Assembly (NCBI GenBank): GCA_003165275.1 | Contig: PLSW01000269.1 | Span: 1,317-41,053 of the forward strand | Source of the DNA: Caulobacteraceae bacterium | Lineage (GTDB): Bacteria > Pseudomonadota > Alphaproteobacteria > Caulobacterales > Caulobacteraceae | Direction of reading: 5' to 3' | Length of the DNA stretch: 39,737 nucleotides | Part shown: positions 15,471-23,896 of the stretch, one piece after another | Numbering within the stretch: the first letter of the stretch is position 1 | How the letters are laid out: every line of letters begins with the position of its first letter | Notes under the pieces: model-generated | Told to the model about the DNA's origin: nothing | What the model saw: only the letters and a program-made list of their open reading frames with translations | The model's database searches: none | Made by a program: the position numbers and the translations under genes

Positions 15471-18441
15471 GGCCGGCGATGATGGCGATGGCCAGGGGTT
15501 TCTGCATCGCCGAGCCCTCGCCGAGGCCGAGGGCCAGGGGCATGAGCGCCAGGATGGCGATGGAGGCGGACATCAGGATCGGCCTCAGGCGGGCGAGCCC
15601 GGCGCCGATCAGGTCCTCCCGCGCCGGCGCACCGGCCAGGGACACCTCGGCGAAGTAGAAGATCGCCAGCTCGGTGACGATCCCCACCACCATGGTCAGG
15701 CCCATCAGGGCGGAGATGTTCAGCTCGGTCCCGGTGATCCACAGCCCCACGAACACCGCCGCGGCGGCCAGCATCACCACCGCCACCACGCTCAGGGTCA
15801 CCGCCCAGCGTTCGAACAGATAGAGCAGCAGCAGCGAGACCAGCAGCAAGGCCGAGACGAACACCACCGCCAGGTCGCCGAAGGATTTCTGCTGTTCGGC
15901 GTAGAGGCCGCCATATTCGACCCGCACCCCGGCGGGCAGGCTGAGGCCGGCGATGGTTCGCCGGACCTCGGCCATGCCCGAGCCCAGGTCGCGGTGCTCC
16001 AGCCGGGCGGTGACCCCAACGAAGGGCTGCAGGTCCTCGCGGTTGATCTGCTGCTGACCGGGCTCGACGACGATCTTGGCGATGCGGCTGAGGGGCAGGT
16101 CGTGGCCGTCGGGGGCGCGCAGGCGAAGATCGCCCAGGGCCTCAATGTGGTTGCGCTGCCCGGCGGGAGCCCGCAGGCGCACGCCGATCAGGGTCTCGCC
16201 GCGCTGCACCTGCGTGGCCACGGTCCCGCCGATCAGGTCTTCCAGTTGCTTGGCGACGGCGTCGGGGTCGAGGCCTTCCAGGGCGGCGGCCGGACGGTCG
16301 ACCTGGACCACCAGGGCGTCGCCGGCCACCCGCAGGCCGTCGACCACCTCGACCACGCCCTTGATCTTGCCGATCGCCGGCGCGATCGCCTGGGCCGCGT
16401 TCCGCAGGGCCGCGGGGTCGGTCCCGAACAGCTTGATCTCGATGGGCTGGGGCACGGCGGTCAGGTCGCCGATCAGGTCCTCCATCAGCTGGGCGGTCTC
16501 GATGTCCAGGCCGGGGACCTGGCTTTCCACCTTCTGGCGGATCTCGGCCATCACGGTTTCCACCCCGCGCCGCTTGCCGCGCTTCAGGTGGATGAAGAAG
16601 TCGCCCTCGTCGGCCTCGGTCAGGCCGCCGCCGAGTTGCAGGCCGGTGCGGCGGGAGTAGCTGTCCACGTCCGGGGTCGCCCGGATGATCGCCTCCACCT
16701 GGCGCAGCAGCCGGTCGGTGTCGGTGAGGGCCGCGCCGGGATGGGCCTTATAGTCGAGGACGAAGCCACCCTCGTCCATCTTCGGCATGAAGCCGGAACC
16801 CAGGCGGGTGAAGGCCAGGCCGCCCAGGGCGACCAGGGCCAGGGCGACGAGGCCGGCGACCAGCAGCGGGCGGCCGAGGCTGGCGCCGGCCAGCCGCCGA
16901 TAGCCTCCGCCGAGCCGGTCCATCAGCCCCTGGGTGCGGTTGGCCGCCTCCACGTCGCGGGGTCTCAGCCAAGCCCGGGCCAGCACCGGCGCGACGAACA
17001 GGGAGAACAGCAGGGACAGGGCCAGGGCCGCGGTCATGGTCACCGCCAGGGCGCGGAAGAAGCCGCCGGTGACCCCGCCAAGGAAGGCCAGGGGCGCGAA
17101 CACCACCATGGTCGAAAAGCTGGAGCCGATCAGCGGCCGGGCCATCTCGCCGGCGGCGGCGAGCAGGCCCCCGTGGCCGTCGCCCTCCTTCGTGCCCTCC
17201 TGCATCCGCCGCATCATGTGTTCGAGCATCACCACCACGTCGTCGACGACCAGGCCGACGGCGGCGGCCAAGCCGCCCAGGGTCATCATGTTGAAGCTGT
17301 TGTGGGTGACGAAGAGCAGCAGGCAGGCGGACGCCAGCACCGCCGGCAGCATGATGGCGGTGATCAGCATCAGCCGCAGGGAGCGCAGGAACAGGAACAG
17401 CACCCCGCCCGCCAGCAGGGCGCCCAGCAGGATCGCGTCCCGCACGCTGCCCGCCGCGGCGGTGACCAGTTCGGACTGGTCGTAGAAGGTGGCGACCTTG
17501 ATGTCGGCGGGAGTCTGCGGGGCGTAGGCCCCCAGCCTGTCGCGGATCGCCTTGACCAACGAAACGCTGTCGGCGTCCGGGGACTGGCGCACATTGATCA
17601 GCACCGCGTCGGCGCCCTGGGCGGTGACCCGGGTCCAGGCCGGCGCGGGGGCGACGGCGATGTCGGCGACGGCGCTCAGGGGCACGACCCCGGCGGCGGG
17701 GGCGGCGCCGGTCTTGATCACCACCGCGCCGATGTCGGCGGCGCTGGTCAATCGGCTGTCGACCAGGGTCAGGTAGAGCCGGTGGCGATCTTCCAGCCGG
17801 CCGACGGCGGTGACGGTGTTGTTGGCGGCGATGGCCTTGGAGACGTCGTCGACGGAGAGGCCCAGGGCCTGTAGCCGGGCGGGATCGAGGGTGACCTGGT
17901 ACTCCGCCTCCCCGCCCCCCAGCACCTCCACGTCGGCGACCCCGGGGACGGCGGCGATCAGCGGCCGCAGCTGCAGCTGGGCGAAGGATCGCAGGGAGAT
18001 CGGATCGCGATGGGCCGAGCTCAGGGCCAGGCCCAGCACCGGAAACACCGTCGGGTCCATCCGCTTCACGGTGAACCGCACCCCGGGCGGCAGGTCCGGC
18101 AGCACGGCGTTGATCGCCGCCTGGGCCTGCAGGGTCGCGGCGACCATGTCGTGGCCCCAGTCGAAGGTCAGCGCGATATCCGACGAGCCGCGGCTGGTGG
18201 TAGAGCGGATGTGGGCGACGCCCGGCACCCCGCGCAGGGCCTCCTCCAGGGGCCGGGTGACCTGGATGGCCATCTGGTCGGCGGAGCGGTCCCCCGCGTC
18301 CACCGAGACCACCACCCGGGGAAAGTCGATGTGCGGGAACAGGCTCACCGGCATCTTCACCGCCGCGCCGATCCCGGCCAGGGCCAGGAGGACGAAGGCG
18401 AAGACCAGGGTGCGGACGTGGGCGGCGAGCCAGCGGGTCAT
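15379..18441 (-). CDS. RND efflux permease
   Basis: A 1020-residue inner-membrane proton-driven pump subunit of RND type, normal length for the family. TM1 is at about 11-28 and is followed by PVSLFPHIDFPRVVV, typical of these pumps. The porter loops are of the usual size (RPLEEALRGVPGV at 63-75). TM4 carries the proton-relay acids D400/D401 in GLVVDDVVVMLEH. The double Asp is more like multidrug (HAE) than heavy-metal pumps, though the overall sequence also resembles the CzcA/CusA side; substrate open. The start overlaps the adaptor stop (ATGA, 18438-18441). It is the last gene of the outer-membrane factor, adaptor, permease operon. Its 3' end overlaps the convergent desaturase gene by 92 bases. 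Confidence 0.92.
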   Translation of the reverse strand: MTRWLAAHVRTLVFAFVLLALAGIGAAVKMPVSLFPHIDFPRVVVSVDAGDRSADQMAIQVTRPLEEALRGVPGVAHIRSTTSRGSSDIALTFDWGHDMVAATLQAQAAINAVLPDLPPGVRFTVKRMDPTVFPVLGLALSSAHRDPISLRSFAQLQLRPLIAAVPGVADVEVLGGGEAEYQVTLDPARLQALGLSVDDVSKAIAANNTVTAVGRLEDRHRLYLTLVDSRLTSAADIGAVVIKTGAAPAAGVVPLSAVADIAVAPAPAWTRVTAQGADAVLINVRQSPDADSVSLVKAIRDRLGAYAPQTPADIKVATFYDQSELVTAAAGSVRDAILLGALLAGGVLFLFLRSLRLMLITAIMLPAVLASACLLLFVTHNSFNMMTLGGLAAAVGLVVDDVVVMLEHMMRRMQEGTKEGDGHGGLLAAAGEMARPLIGSSFSTMVVFAPLAFLGGVTGGFFRALAVTMTAALALSLLFSLFVAPVLARAWLRPRDVEAANRTQGLMDRLGGGYRRLAGASLGRPLLVAGLVALALVALGGLAFTRLGSGFMPKMDEGGFVLDYKAHPGAALTDTDRLLRQVEAIIRATPDVDSYSRRTGLQLGGGLTEADEGDFFIHLKRGKRRGVETVMAEIRQKVESQVPGLDIETAQLMEDLIGDLTAVPQPIEIKLFGTDPAALRNAAQAIAPAIGKIKGVVEVVDGLRVAGDALVVQVDRPAAALEGLDPDAVAKQLEDLIGGTVATQVQRGETLIGVRLRAPAGQRNHIEALGDLRLRAPDGHDLPLSRIAKIVVEPGQQQINREDLQPFVGVTARLEHRDLGSGMAEVRRTIAGLSLPAGVRVEYGGLYAEQQKSFGDLAVVFVSALLLVSLLLLYLFERWAVTLSVVAVVMLAAAAVFVGLWITGTELNISALMGLTMVVGIVTELAIFYFAEVSLAGAPAREDLIGAGLARLRPILMSASIAILALMPLALGLGEGSAMQKPLAIAIIAGLIAGAPLVLLVLPAVFAMLSGFGRRAAERE

Positions 18442-19490
18442 TCGTCTTTCGCCGCCGCGGCCTTGCCCTCGCGGGCGGCCATGCCGTCGTCCAGGGCCGC
18501 GGCGCCGTCGACGGCGACCCGATCGCCCGCGGCCAGGCCCTGCACCACCTCGACCCGGTCGCCGTCGAGGGCGCCGAGCTTGACGGGCCGGCGATGGGCG
18601 ACGCCGCCGGCGATCACGAACACATAGGGCTGCTCGCCGTCATAGAGCAGGGCCGCGCGGGGGGCGATCAGCACCCCGGACCGCTCGCGCAGCACCAGGA
18701 TCGCCTTCACCGGCTGGCCCGGCGAAATGCCGGCGCCGGCCGGTGCGGCGACGCTCACCGAGGCGAGCTTCGTCTGCGGGTCCAGCCGCGGGTCGACGCC
18801 AATCACCCGGCTATCCCGCGCCTCGCCGCCGGCGGACGGCGCGAGCCGGACCCGGTCGCCTACATGCACCGCCGCGGCCGCCGCGGGCTCGACCCCCAGG
18901 CGGATGCGCAGGGCCGAGGCGTCGCCGACCTTCGCCACCGTCGCCCCCGCCGCCGCCATGTCCCCGGGGGCCAGGGCGACGCTCTCGACGACGCCGTCGA
19001 TGGGCGCCGTCAGGGTCAGGGCCGCGCCGGCGTGAGCCTGCAGGTTGCGCGCCGTCTCGCCGGCGCTCGCCGCGGCGGCCTTCGCCGTCTCCACGTCGGC
19101 GTCGCTATCCAGCCCGGCGGCCCGCAGGCGGAGCGCCCGCGCATAGGCCGCCTCGGCCACCGCCGCGTCATGGACGCTCTTGTCCAGTTCGAGCCGGGTT
19201 CCGGCGCTGAGGGTCAGCACCACCACGGCCTGGCCCGCCCGGACCTGGGTTCCCGGGGCGGCCGGCACGCCGGCCACCACCGCCTCCACCGGCGCGATCA
19301 GGGCCCGCTCCCCCTGGGGCGTCACCTCGGCGGCGCCGTAGGCGGTCACCGTGTCGGCGATGGCGCCGACGGCGACCACGGCGGTGGTCACCAGGGCGGT
19401 GGGCTTGGCGTCCTCGTCCTCCGCGGGATGGCGGCCGCAGGCGGCGAGAAGCAAGGTGAGCAGCAGCAGGCGTTTCATCGGGGTCTTCAT
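18438..19490 (-). CDS. RND periplasmic adaptor lipoprotein (membrane fusion protein)
   Basis: A 350-residue HlyD/AcrA-type adaptor that links the RND permease to the outer-membrane factor. The N-terminus is a lipoprotein signal, MKTPMKRLLLLTLLLAACGR, with lipobox LAAC and lipidated C18. A biotinyl-lipoyl-like half-motif (APVEAVVAGVPAAPGTQVRAGQ) and its partner (LTAPIDGVVESVALAPGD) flank a short alpha hairpin. Beta-barrel and membrane-proximal regions follow (GQPVKAILVLRERSGVLIAP). ATG 19490 overlaps the stop of the outer-membrane factor gene (ATGA); an internal ATG at 19478 would also keep the signal. The alpha hairpin is short, as in several small-molecule and metal pumps. Confidence 0.92.
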   Translation of the reverse strand: MKTPMKRLLLLTLLLAACGRHPAEDEDAKPTALVTTAVVAVGAIADTVTAYGAAEVTPQGERALIAPVEAVVAGVPAAPGTQVRAGQAVVVLTLSAGTRLELDKSVHDAAVAEAAYARALRLRAAGLDSDADVETAKAAAASAGETARNLQAHAGAALTLTAPIDGVVESVALAPGDMAAAGATVAKVGDASALRIRLGVEPAAAAAVHVGDRVRLAPSAGGEARDSRVIGVDPRLDPQTKLASVSVAAPAGAGISPGQPVKAILVLRERSGVLIAPRAALLYDGEQPYVFVIAGGVAHRRPVKLGALDGDRVEVVQGLAAGDRVAVDGAAALDDGMAAREGKAAAAKDE

Positions 19491-20854
19491 GGGTTCAGGG
19501 GACCTCCCACCGCCAGCTCCAGGGCCGTGGTCTGCTCGGCCATGGCCTGGTCGAGAGCGACCAGGGCGAGGCGCTTGTCGGCCAGGCTCTGGCGCGCGGC
19601 GTCGGCAGCGGCCTCGGCGATGTCGCCGTGGCGGGCTGCGCTCTCGGTCGCCGCGACGATCGGCTCCAGCGGCGCCACCTGGGCGGCGATCTCCGCCCGC
19701 TGACGCCGCTCCAGGGTCAGGCCGTCCACCAGCCCGGCGATGTCGGCGCGGGTGGAGAACAGGCGCGCGGCGTATTCCGCCCGCAGCTGCTCGCGGGTGG
19801 CGCGGGCGACGGCGATGCCGCCCTGATTCCTGTTCCAGAGGGGCAGGCTGAAGTTCACCGACGGGCCGATCAGCTGGTTGGCGGTGGTGTCGACCTGCCG
19901 GGTGAGGGTGAGCTGCAGGTTGGGAAACTGGTCCAGCACCGCCTTGTGCGTCGCGGCCTCCTGGCTGGCGTAGCCGGCGCGCAGGGCCTGCAGATCCAGT
20001 CGCTCGGCGCGGGCGCGCTGGAACAGGGCCTCGGTGTCGAGGCCGATGGCCGGCGGCGGCGCCGGCGCGATCCGCAACACCGTGTCCGGCTGCAGGCCGA
20101 GCAGCGTGTTCAGATCGAGCCGCGCCACGCCGAGGTCGCGCTCGGCCTGGCGCGCCTTGTCGGCGGCGTCGGCGGCGGCGAGGCGGCGGGTCTCGACCTC
20201 GTCGGCCTTTACATCCCCCCGGGCCGCGGCGATCATCACCCGCGAGAGCAGGCTGTCGGCCCGGGCGCGGCTGTCGGCGTCGATGGCGAAGAGGATCTCC
20301 AGCCCGCCGATGCGGGCGGCGAGCAGCCGGGCCTGGCCGGCGGTCTGCCACTCCTGCCAGGCGAGGTCGTCCCGGGCCTGGTCCCGCGCGCCCCGGGCGA
20401 CGGCGATGGAGACGCCGCGTTCGCGCAGGGCGTTCAGGTCGAGGGCGACCGCGGCCAGGCGCGGATCGGTGTGGTCGGGGCCCGAAAGGATGTGGTCGGC
20501 GCCGAGGGTGACCGCCGGGTCGGGCAGCAGGCCGGCCGCGAACACCTGCGCCCGGGCGACCCCGGCCTTGGCCCGGGCGGCCTTGAGGTCGGGGTTCTCG
20601 ACCACCGCGATCAGGCCGAGGGCCTGCGGCGTCAGGGGCTGGCCGAGGTCGATGCGCACCGGCGCCAGGCGCGGATGGCTCAGCCGCCCCGCCGCGTCGG
20701 CGGCGGCGTCCAGGTCCGGCGGGGCGAGCACCGCGGCGGCCCCTGTCTCCAGCGGGGCGGGCCGGTAGACGGCGCAGCCGCTCAAGGTCACGGCCAGCCA
20801 AAGCCACGCGGCGGCGAGGCGCAGGGGCGATGACCGTGGCGGCGGGGCGGGCAA
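19487..20854 (-). CDS. RND outer-membrane factor (TolC/OprM-type lipoprotein)
   Basis: Outer-membrane channel of the tripartite pump, about 455 residues from the chosen start. From TTG 20854 the product begins with a basic stretch, a hydrophobic segment and lipobox LSGC (C27), which is a good lipoprotein signal. A longer frame reaches ATG 20977 but would add 41 Arg/Pro-rich residues and cross the inverted repeat at 20900-20931, so the shorter start is preferred, with moderate certainty. Two OEP-type helical repeats are visible: NPDLKAARAKAGVARAQVFA with LLPDPAVTLGAD in the first half, and LDLQALRAGYASQEAATHKA with QFPNLQLTLTRQ in the second. The end overlaps the adaptor start by four bases. 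Confidence 0.85.
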   Translation of the reverse strand: MPAPPPRSSPLRLAAAWLWLAVTLSGCAVYRPAPLETGAAAVLAPPDLDAAADAAGRLSHPRLAPVRIDLGQPLTPQALGLIAVVENPDLKAARAKAGVARAQVFAAGLLPDPAVTLGADHILSGPDHTDPRLAAVALDLNALRERGVSIAVARGARDQARDDLAWQEWQTAGQARLLAARIGGLEILFAIDADSRARADSLLSRVMIAAARGDVKADEVETRRLAAADAADKARQAERDLGVARLDLNTLLGLQPDTVLRIAPAPPPAIGLDTEALFQRARAERLDLQALRAGYASQEAATHKAVLDQFPNLQLTLTRQVDTTANQLIGPSVNFSLPLWNRNQGGIAVARATREQLRAEYAARLFSTRADIAGLVDGLTLERRQRAEIAAQVAPLEPIVAATESAARHGDIAEAAADAARQSLADKRLALVALDQAMAEQTTALELAVGGPLNP

Positions 20855-20899
20855 TGAAGCGAAACCTGGAGGAGCCGTGCTGAACGCCAGCCTATGTGA

Positions 20900-20931
20900 C
20901 GCGCGAGTCTGACGATGCTCTGACTCGCGCG
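20900..20931. promoter_or_regulatory. inverted repeat upstream of the RND operon
   Basis: Perfect 10-base arms, CGCGCGAGTC (20900-20909) and GACTCGCGCG (20922-20931), are separated by 12 bases. It lies 46-77 bases upstream of the preferred start of the outer-membrane factor gene. It may be a repressor operator or a leader stem-loop. No regulator gene is adjacent. It is the first of two structured elements in the gene-free stretch 20855-21170. Confidence 0.45.
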
Positions 20932-20989
20932 CAGGTCTCCATACGGCCCGACCGGGGTGAAGTCGGGCCCATTTCACTATCCCTTAGTT

Positions 20990-21107
20990 CCGTCACCCCC
21001 GGGCTTGTCCCGGGGGCAGGGGAACACGAACGGGACCCGGCGAGTCTCGACGCGACGATTTCAACGCCAGCGATCCCTAGCCCCCGGGACAAGCCCGTGG
21101 GTGACGG
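20990..21107. repeat. palindromic dispersed repeat (second type)
   Basis: Two 28-base arms (20990-21017 and 21080-21107) are reverse complements at 27 of 28 positions, with a 62-base centre. The core GGGCTTGTCCCGGGGG is itself partly palindromic. It has the same overall design as the repeat at 220-304 but a different sequence. It lies between the start of the RND operon and the end of the DAO-type oxidase gene, and fills most of the gene-free stretch 20855-21170. Similar Pro/Gly-codon-like palindromes are common in alphaproteobacterial spacers (general knowledge). Confidence 0.75.
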
Positions 21108-21170
21108 AAGAGGAATGTCGGGGATCAGGTCAGAGTCACCCGATCTCGCCAGCCTTGCGGGCGATACACC

Positions 21171-22328
21171 CTACCCCCCGATCGGCGTCCACCCCCGCGC
21201 CGCGCGCCAATCCGGCTCCAGGTCCGCGAACCGGGACAGCTTCAGCTTCTCCAGGTCGGTGAAGGAACACGCCCCGTCCATCACCAGCTCGCTCACCGCC
21301 CGTCCGCTGGCGGGGGAGAGGCCGAAGCCGACGCCGGACATCGTGGCCACGGTCACATTGCCGGGGCTCTCCAGCCGGTCCAGCACCGGCCGGCCGTCCG
21401 GGGTGGTCTCGACGATCCCGGCCCAGCTGCGGATCACCCGCAGGTCGGAGACCTTGGGAAACAGTTCCGCCACCCGCCGTGCAAGGTTGCGCGACAGCGG
21501 GGTGGAGGGTCGCGCGATCGGGCCGGACGGGCCCAGATCCTCGATCCACTCCAGCGGCCCGCCGCCGAAGGCGAGGTTGCCGCGCAGGGTCTGGCGGCCG
21601 TAGAGGCCGTTGCCGTCCACCCCGCCGATGGGCATCAGCGGGGCCGGCTCGGTGACGATCATCTCGGCGCGGCAGGGGGCCAGGGGCAGGTCGACGCCGA
21701 TCTGGGCCAGCAGCGCCCCCGACTGCGGCCCCGCCGCCACCAGCAGGGCGTCGCAGCCGATCTCCCCCGCGGCGGTCTGCACGGCGACCACCCGGTCGCC
21801 CTCCGTGCGGAACCCGGTCGCCGGCGTGTGCTGGCGGATGCGGCCGCCGAGATCCTCCAGCGCCCAGGCGTAGGCCTGGACGGTGCGCTGCGGATTGGCG
21901 TGGCCCCCGACGCCGCGCAGGTGGATGCCGCCGACGCAGGCCTCCGACACCAGGGGCGCCAGGGCGCGGGCCTCGCCGCCGGTGAGGTCGTCGACGGCGT
22001 ACCCCACCTCGCGGAACATTCGCGCCATGTAGCGGTAGTCGGCGAGGTGGCCCTCGTTCAGGGCCACGATCACCCGCTCGCGCTGGTATTCGGTGGGATA
22101 GCCCAGCATCTCGTCCATCAGCGGCCACAGGCGCTGTTCCTCGTGGAACAGGGGGCTGTGGTAGTGGGAGGCGCCGCCGCCGTTGCGGCCCGAGGCCTCC
22201 CAGCCGACGACGCCCTTGTCGAGCAGGATGACGTCGCACCCCGCCCGGGCCAGCCACCAGCCGGCGCTGAGGCCGGTGACCCCGCCGCCGACGACGATCA
22301 CCGACGCGCCTGAACGCGCCGCCGTCAA
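21171..22328 (-). CDS. DAO-type FAD-dependent amine/imino-acid oxidoreductase
   Basis: A 385-residue glycine-oxidase/D-amino-acid-dehydrogenase-fold flavoprotein. The N-terminal Rossmann motif is VIVVGGGVTGLSAGWWLARA and the C-terminal FAD motif is TVATMSGVGFGLSPASGRAV. It has SGRNGGGASHYHSP near the N-terminus, as in oxidases of secondary and tertiary amines. The start is TTG 22328, which overlaps the stop of the upstream gene (TTGA). The longer frame to 22403 would run into that gene and adds unconserved residues. HcnC, OoxB and hydroxyproline dehydrogenase subunits are this type and pair with a larger FAD/[2Fe-2S] subunit, which is exactly the upstream neighbour. Oxidative N-demethylation or imino-acid oxidation is likely; substrate unknown. 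Confidence 0.85.
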   Translation of the reverse strand: MTAARSGASVIVVGGGVTGLSAGWWLARAGCDVILLDKGVVGWEASGRNGGGASHYHSPLFHEEQRLWPLMDEMLGYPTEYQRERVIVALNEGHLADYRYMARMFREVGYAVDDLTGGEARALAPLVSEACVGGIHLRGVGGHANPQRTVQAYAWALEDLGGRIRQHTPATGFRTEGDRVVAVQTAAGEIGCDALLVAAGPQSGALLAQIGVDLPLAPCRAEMIVTEPAPLMPIGGVDGNGLYGRQTLRGNLAFGGGPLEWIEDLGPSGPIARPSTPLSRNLARRVAELFPKVSDLRVIRSWAGIVETTPDGRPVLDRLESPGNVTVATMSGVGFGLSPASGRAVSELVMDGACSFTDLEKLKLSRFADLEPDWRAARGWTPIGG

Positions 22329-23896
22329 GACGAGGTCTCGTCGGCCAGCAGGTTGGCGTGCAGGGCCTCCCGCGGCGTGCCGATATCGCGGTAGGGGACC
22401 CACTGGCCGGAGCCGCCGTACCAGACGTCCCAGTTGCCGGCCATGGCCGGCCCCTCGTCCCAGGCGGCCAGCACCTTCAGCGGCAACGGCCGGACCGGGG
22501 CCCGGTAGGTGGCGAGCGGCACCTCGGCGAGGTCAGAGCCGGCGGCCCGGGCCAGGGTCATGGCCACCTGCTCGCGGCAGCGGCGGCCCTGGCAGACCCC
22601 CATGCCGGCGCGGGTGAGGCGCTTGACCTGATCGGGGTTGGCCGCCCGGTCGCCGGCGATATCGCGCAGGCTGTGCGGATGGCCGCCGCCGGGGCGGGGC
22701 ACATAGGCCGGCGCCTCGACCCCGATCAGATCGGCCCGGGTCACCCCTTCGCACTGGCAGACGATGACGTCGTCGTCGCCGCGGAGGGCGTCAAACCAGG
22801 CCAGGCGATAGGCGTGGTGGTCGAAGTCGGGGGCGGACCGACTAGCGGGCGCCTCGGCGGCGAGGCCAAGGGCGGCGCGGGCGGAGGCGCGGCCCTGGGC
22901 TGCGGGATCGCCGCCGCCGAGACCGGCGCAGTCGCCGGCGACGAAGACGTTGGCGAGACCGGCGACGGCCTGGCCCTCCAGCACCGGCGTCCAGCCGCCC
23001 CGCGCCGAAACCGGAGCGAGGCGTCCGCCGAGCACGCCGAGCAGTTCCACGGCTGGAACCTGACCGATGGCCACGCAAAGGGTGTCGCAGGCGAGGGTTT
23101 GCGGCGCACCGTCGCCCGTCACCGGCGCCAAGGTCACCGCCTCGACGCCGCCGGGACCGCCGTCGACCCCGGCCACGGTGCAGCCGGTGAAGATAGGCGT
23201 TCCCCGCACCCGCAGCGCCTCGACCAGGGCGGGCGAGCCCTGGGACGCGTCCCGCACCTCGACCAGTCCCGCCACGTCCAATCCTCGATCCAGCGCCAGA
23301 AGCGCCGTGGCGAGGGCCAGGTCGCCACTGCCCAGGATGACGATCCGGCGGCCGGCGAAGGCGTCGTAGCGGGTGAGCAGGGTCGCAAGCGCGCCGGCGC
23401 CTATCACCCCCGGCTGGTCCCAGCCGGGGAAGGCGTAGGCCAGGTCCCGGGCGCCGGTGGCCAGGACCAGGCTCTTGAAGCCGCACATCCAGCTGCGCTC
23501 GGCGTCGGCCAGGCCGGCCACCGGCGCCGGTAGGGCCTGCAGCGCCGGGCCGTTGACGAAGGCGCCCCAGCAGGTGGTGGAAAGGGCGATCTCGGCGCCC
23601 GCCTCGGCGGCGGCCTCCAGCCAGGGACTGGCGGCGAAGACCTGCTCCAGCATCCGTCCCGGGTTCTGCACCGCGCCGCTCATCCGGCCGCCGAAATAGA
23701 GGGGCACGTCGTCGCCCATCGAGCGGGCGGTCACCGGGTTCTCGTCCACAAGCAGCACCGAGGCGCCGGCGCGGGCCGCCTCCAGGGCCGCCGCGCCGCC
23801 GGCCTCGCCGCCGCCAACCACCAGCACGTCGACGCTGACGTCCGGCGGCGGGAACTTGCCGTTGATGGCGTAGGGATCGGCAGGCGGGCGCGCCAT
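22325..23896 (-). CDS. FAD/[2Fe-2S] oxidoreductase large subunit (HcnB/OoxA-like)
   Basis: A 523-residue pyridine-nucleotide-disulfide-reductase-fold protein. FAD motif VLVVGGGEAGGAAALEAARA is at about 24-43, a second dinucleotide motif IVILGSGDLALA at about 186-197, and NVFVAGDCAGLGGGDPAA at 317-334. A BFD-like [2Fe-2S] segment follows with C380/C382 (VCQCEGVTRADL) and C435/C440 (GVCQGRRC). This is the layout of the large subunit of opine oxidase, HCN synthase and hydroxyproline dehydrogenase complexes. Its start shares one base with the PLP-enzyme stop (TGATG) and its end overlaps the DAO-type gene. Those complexes often include a third small [2Fe-2S] ferredoxin-like subunit, which is not present in this cluster. 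Confidence 0.87.
   Translation of the reverse strand: MARPPADPYAINGKFPPPDVSVDVLVVGGGEAGGAAALEAARAGASVLLVDENPVTARSMGDDVPLYFGGRMSGAVQNPGRMLEQVFAASPWLEAAAEAGAEIALSTTCWGAFVNGPALQALPAPVAGLADAERSWMCGFKSLVLATGARDLAYAFPGWDQPGVIGAGALATLLTRYDAFAGRRIVILGSGDLALATALLALDRGLDVAGLVEVRDASQGSPALVEALRVRGTPIFTGCTVAGVDGGPGGVEAVTLAPVTGDGAPQTLACDTLCVAIGQVPAVELLGVLGGRLAPVSARGGWTPVLEGQAVAGLANVFVAGDCAGLGGGDPAAQGRASARAALGLAAEAPASRSAPDFDHHAYRLAWFDALRGDDDVIVCQCEGVTRADLIGVEAPAYVPRPGGGHPHSLRDIAGDRAANPDQVKRLTRAGMGVCQGRRCREQVAMTLARAAGSDLAEVPLATYRAPVRPLPLKVLAAWDEGPAMAGNWDVWYGGSGQWVPYRDIGTPREALHANLLADETSS

Noticed and set aside
15145-17874. 909-codon + strand frame opposite the RND permease
   Set aside because: Composition is Gln/Gly/His/Arg-rich without any domain; the minus strand encodes a full RND protein with all motifs.
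21171-23896. hcnBC (hydrogen cyanide synthase)
   Set aside because: The two flavoprotein types match, but hcnA is absent and a Rieske oxygenase and a PLP enzyme are linked, so an amine or imino-acid oxidation role is more likely.
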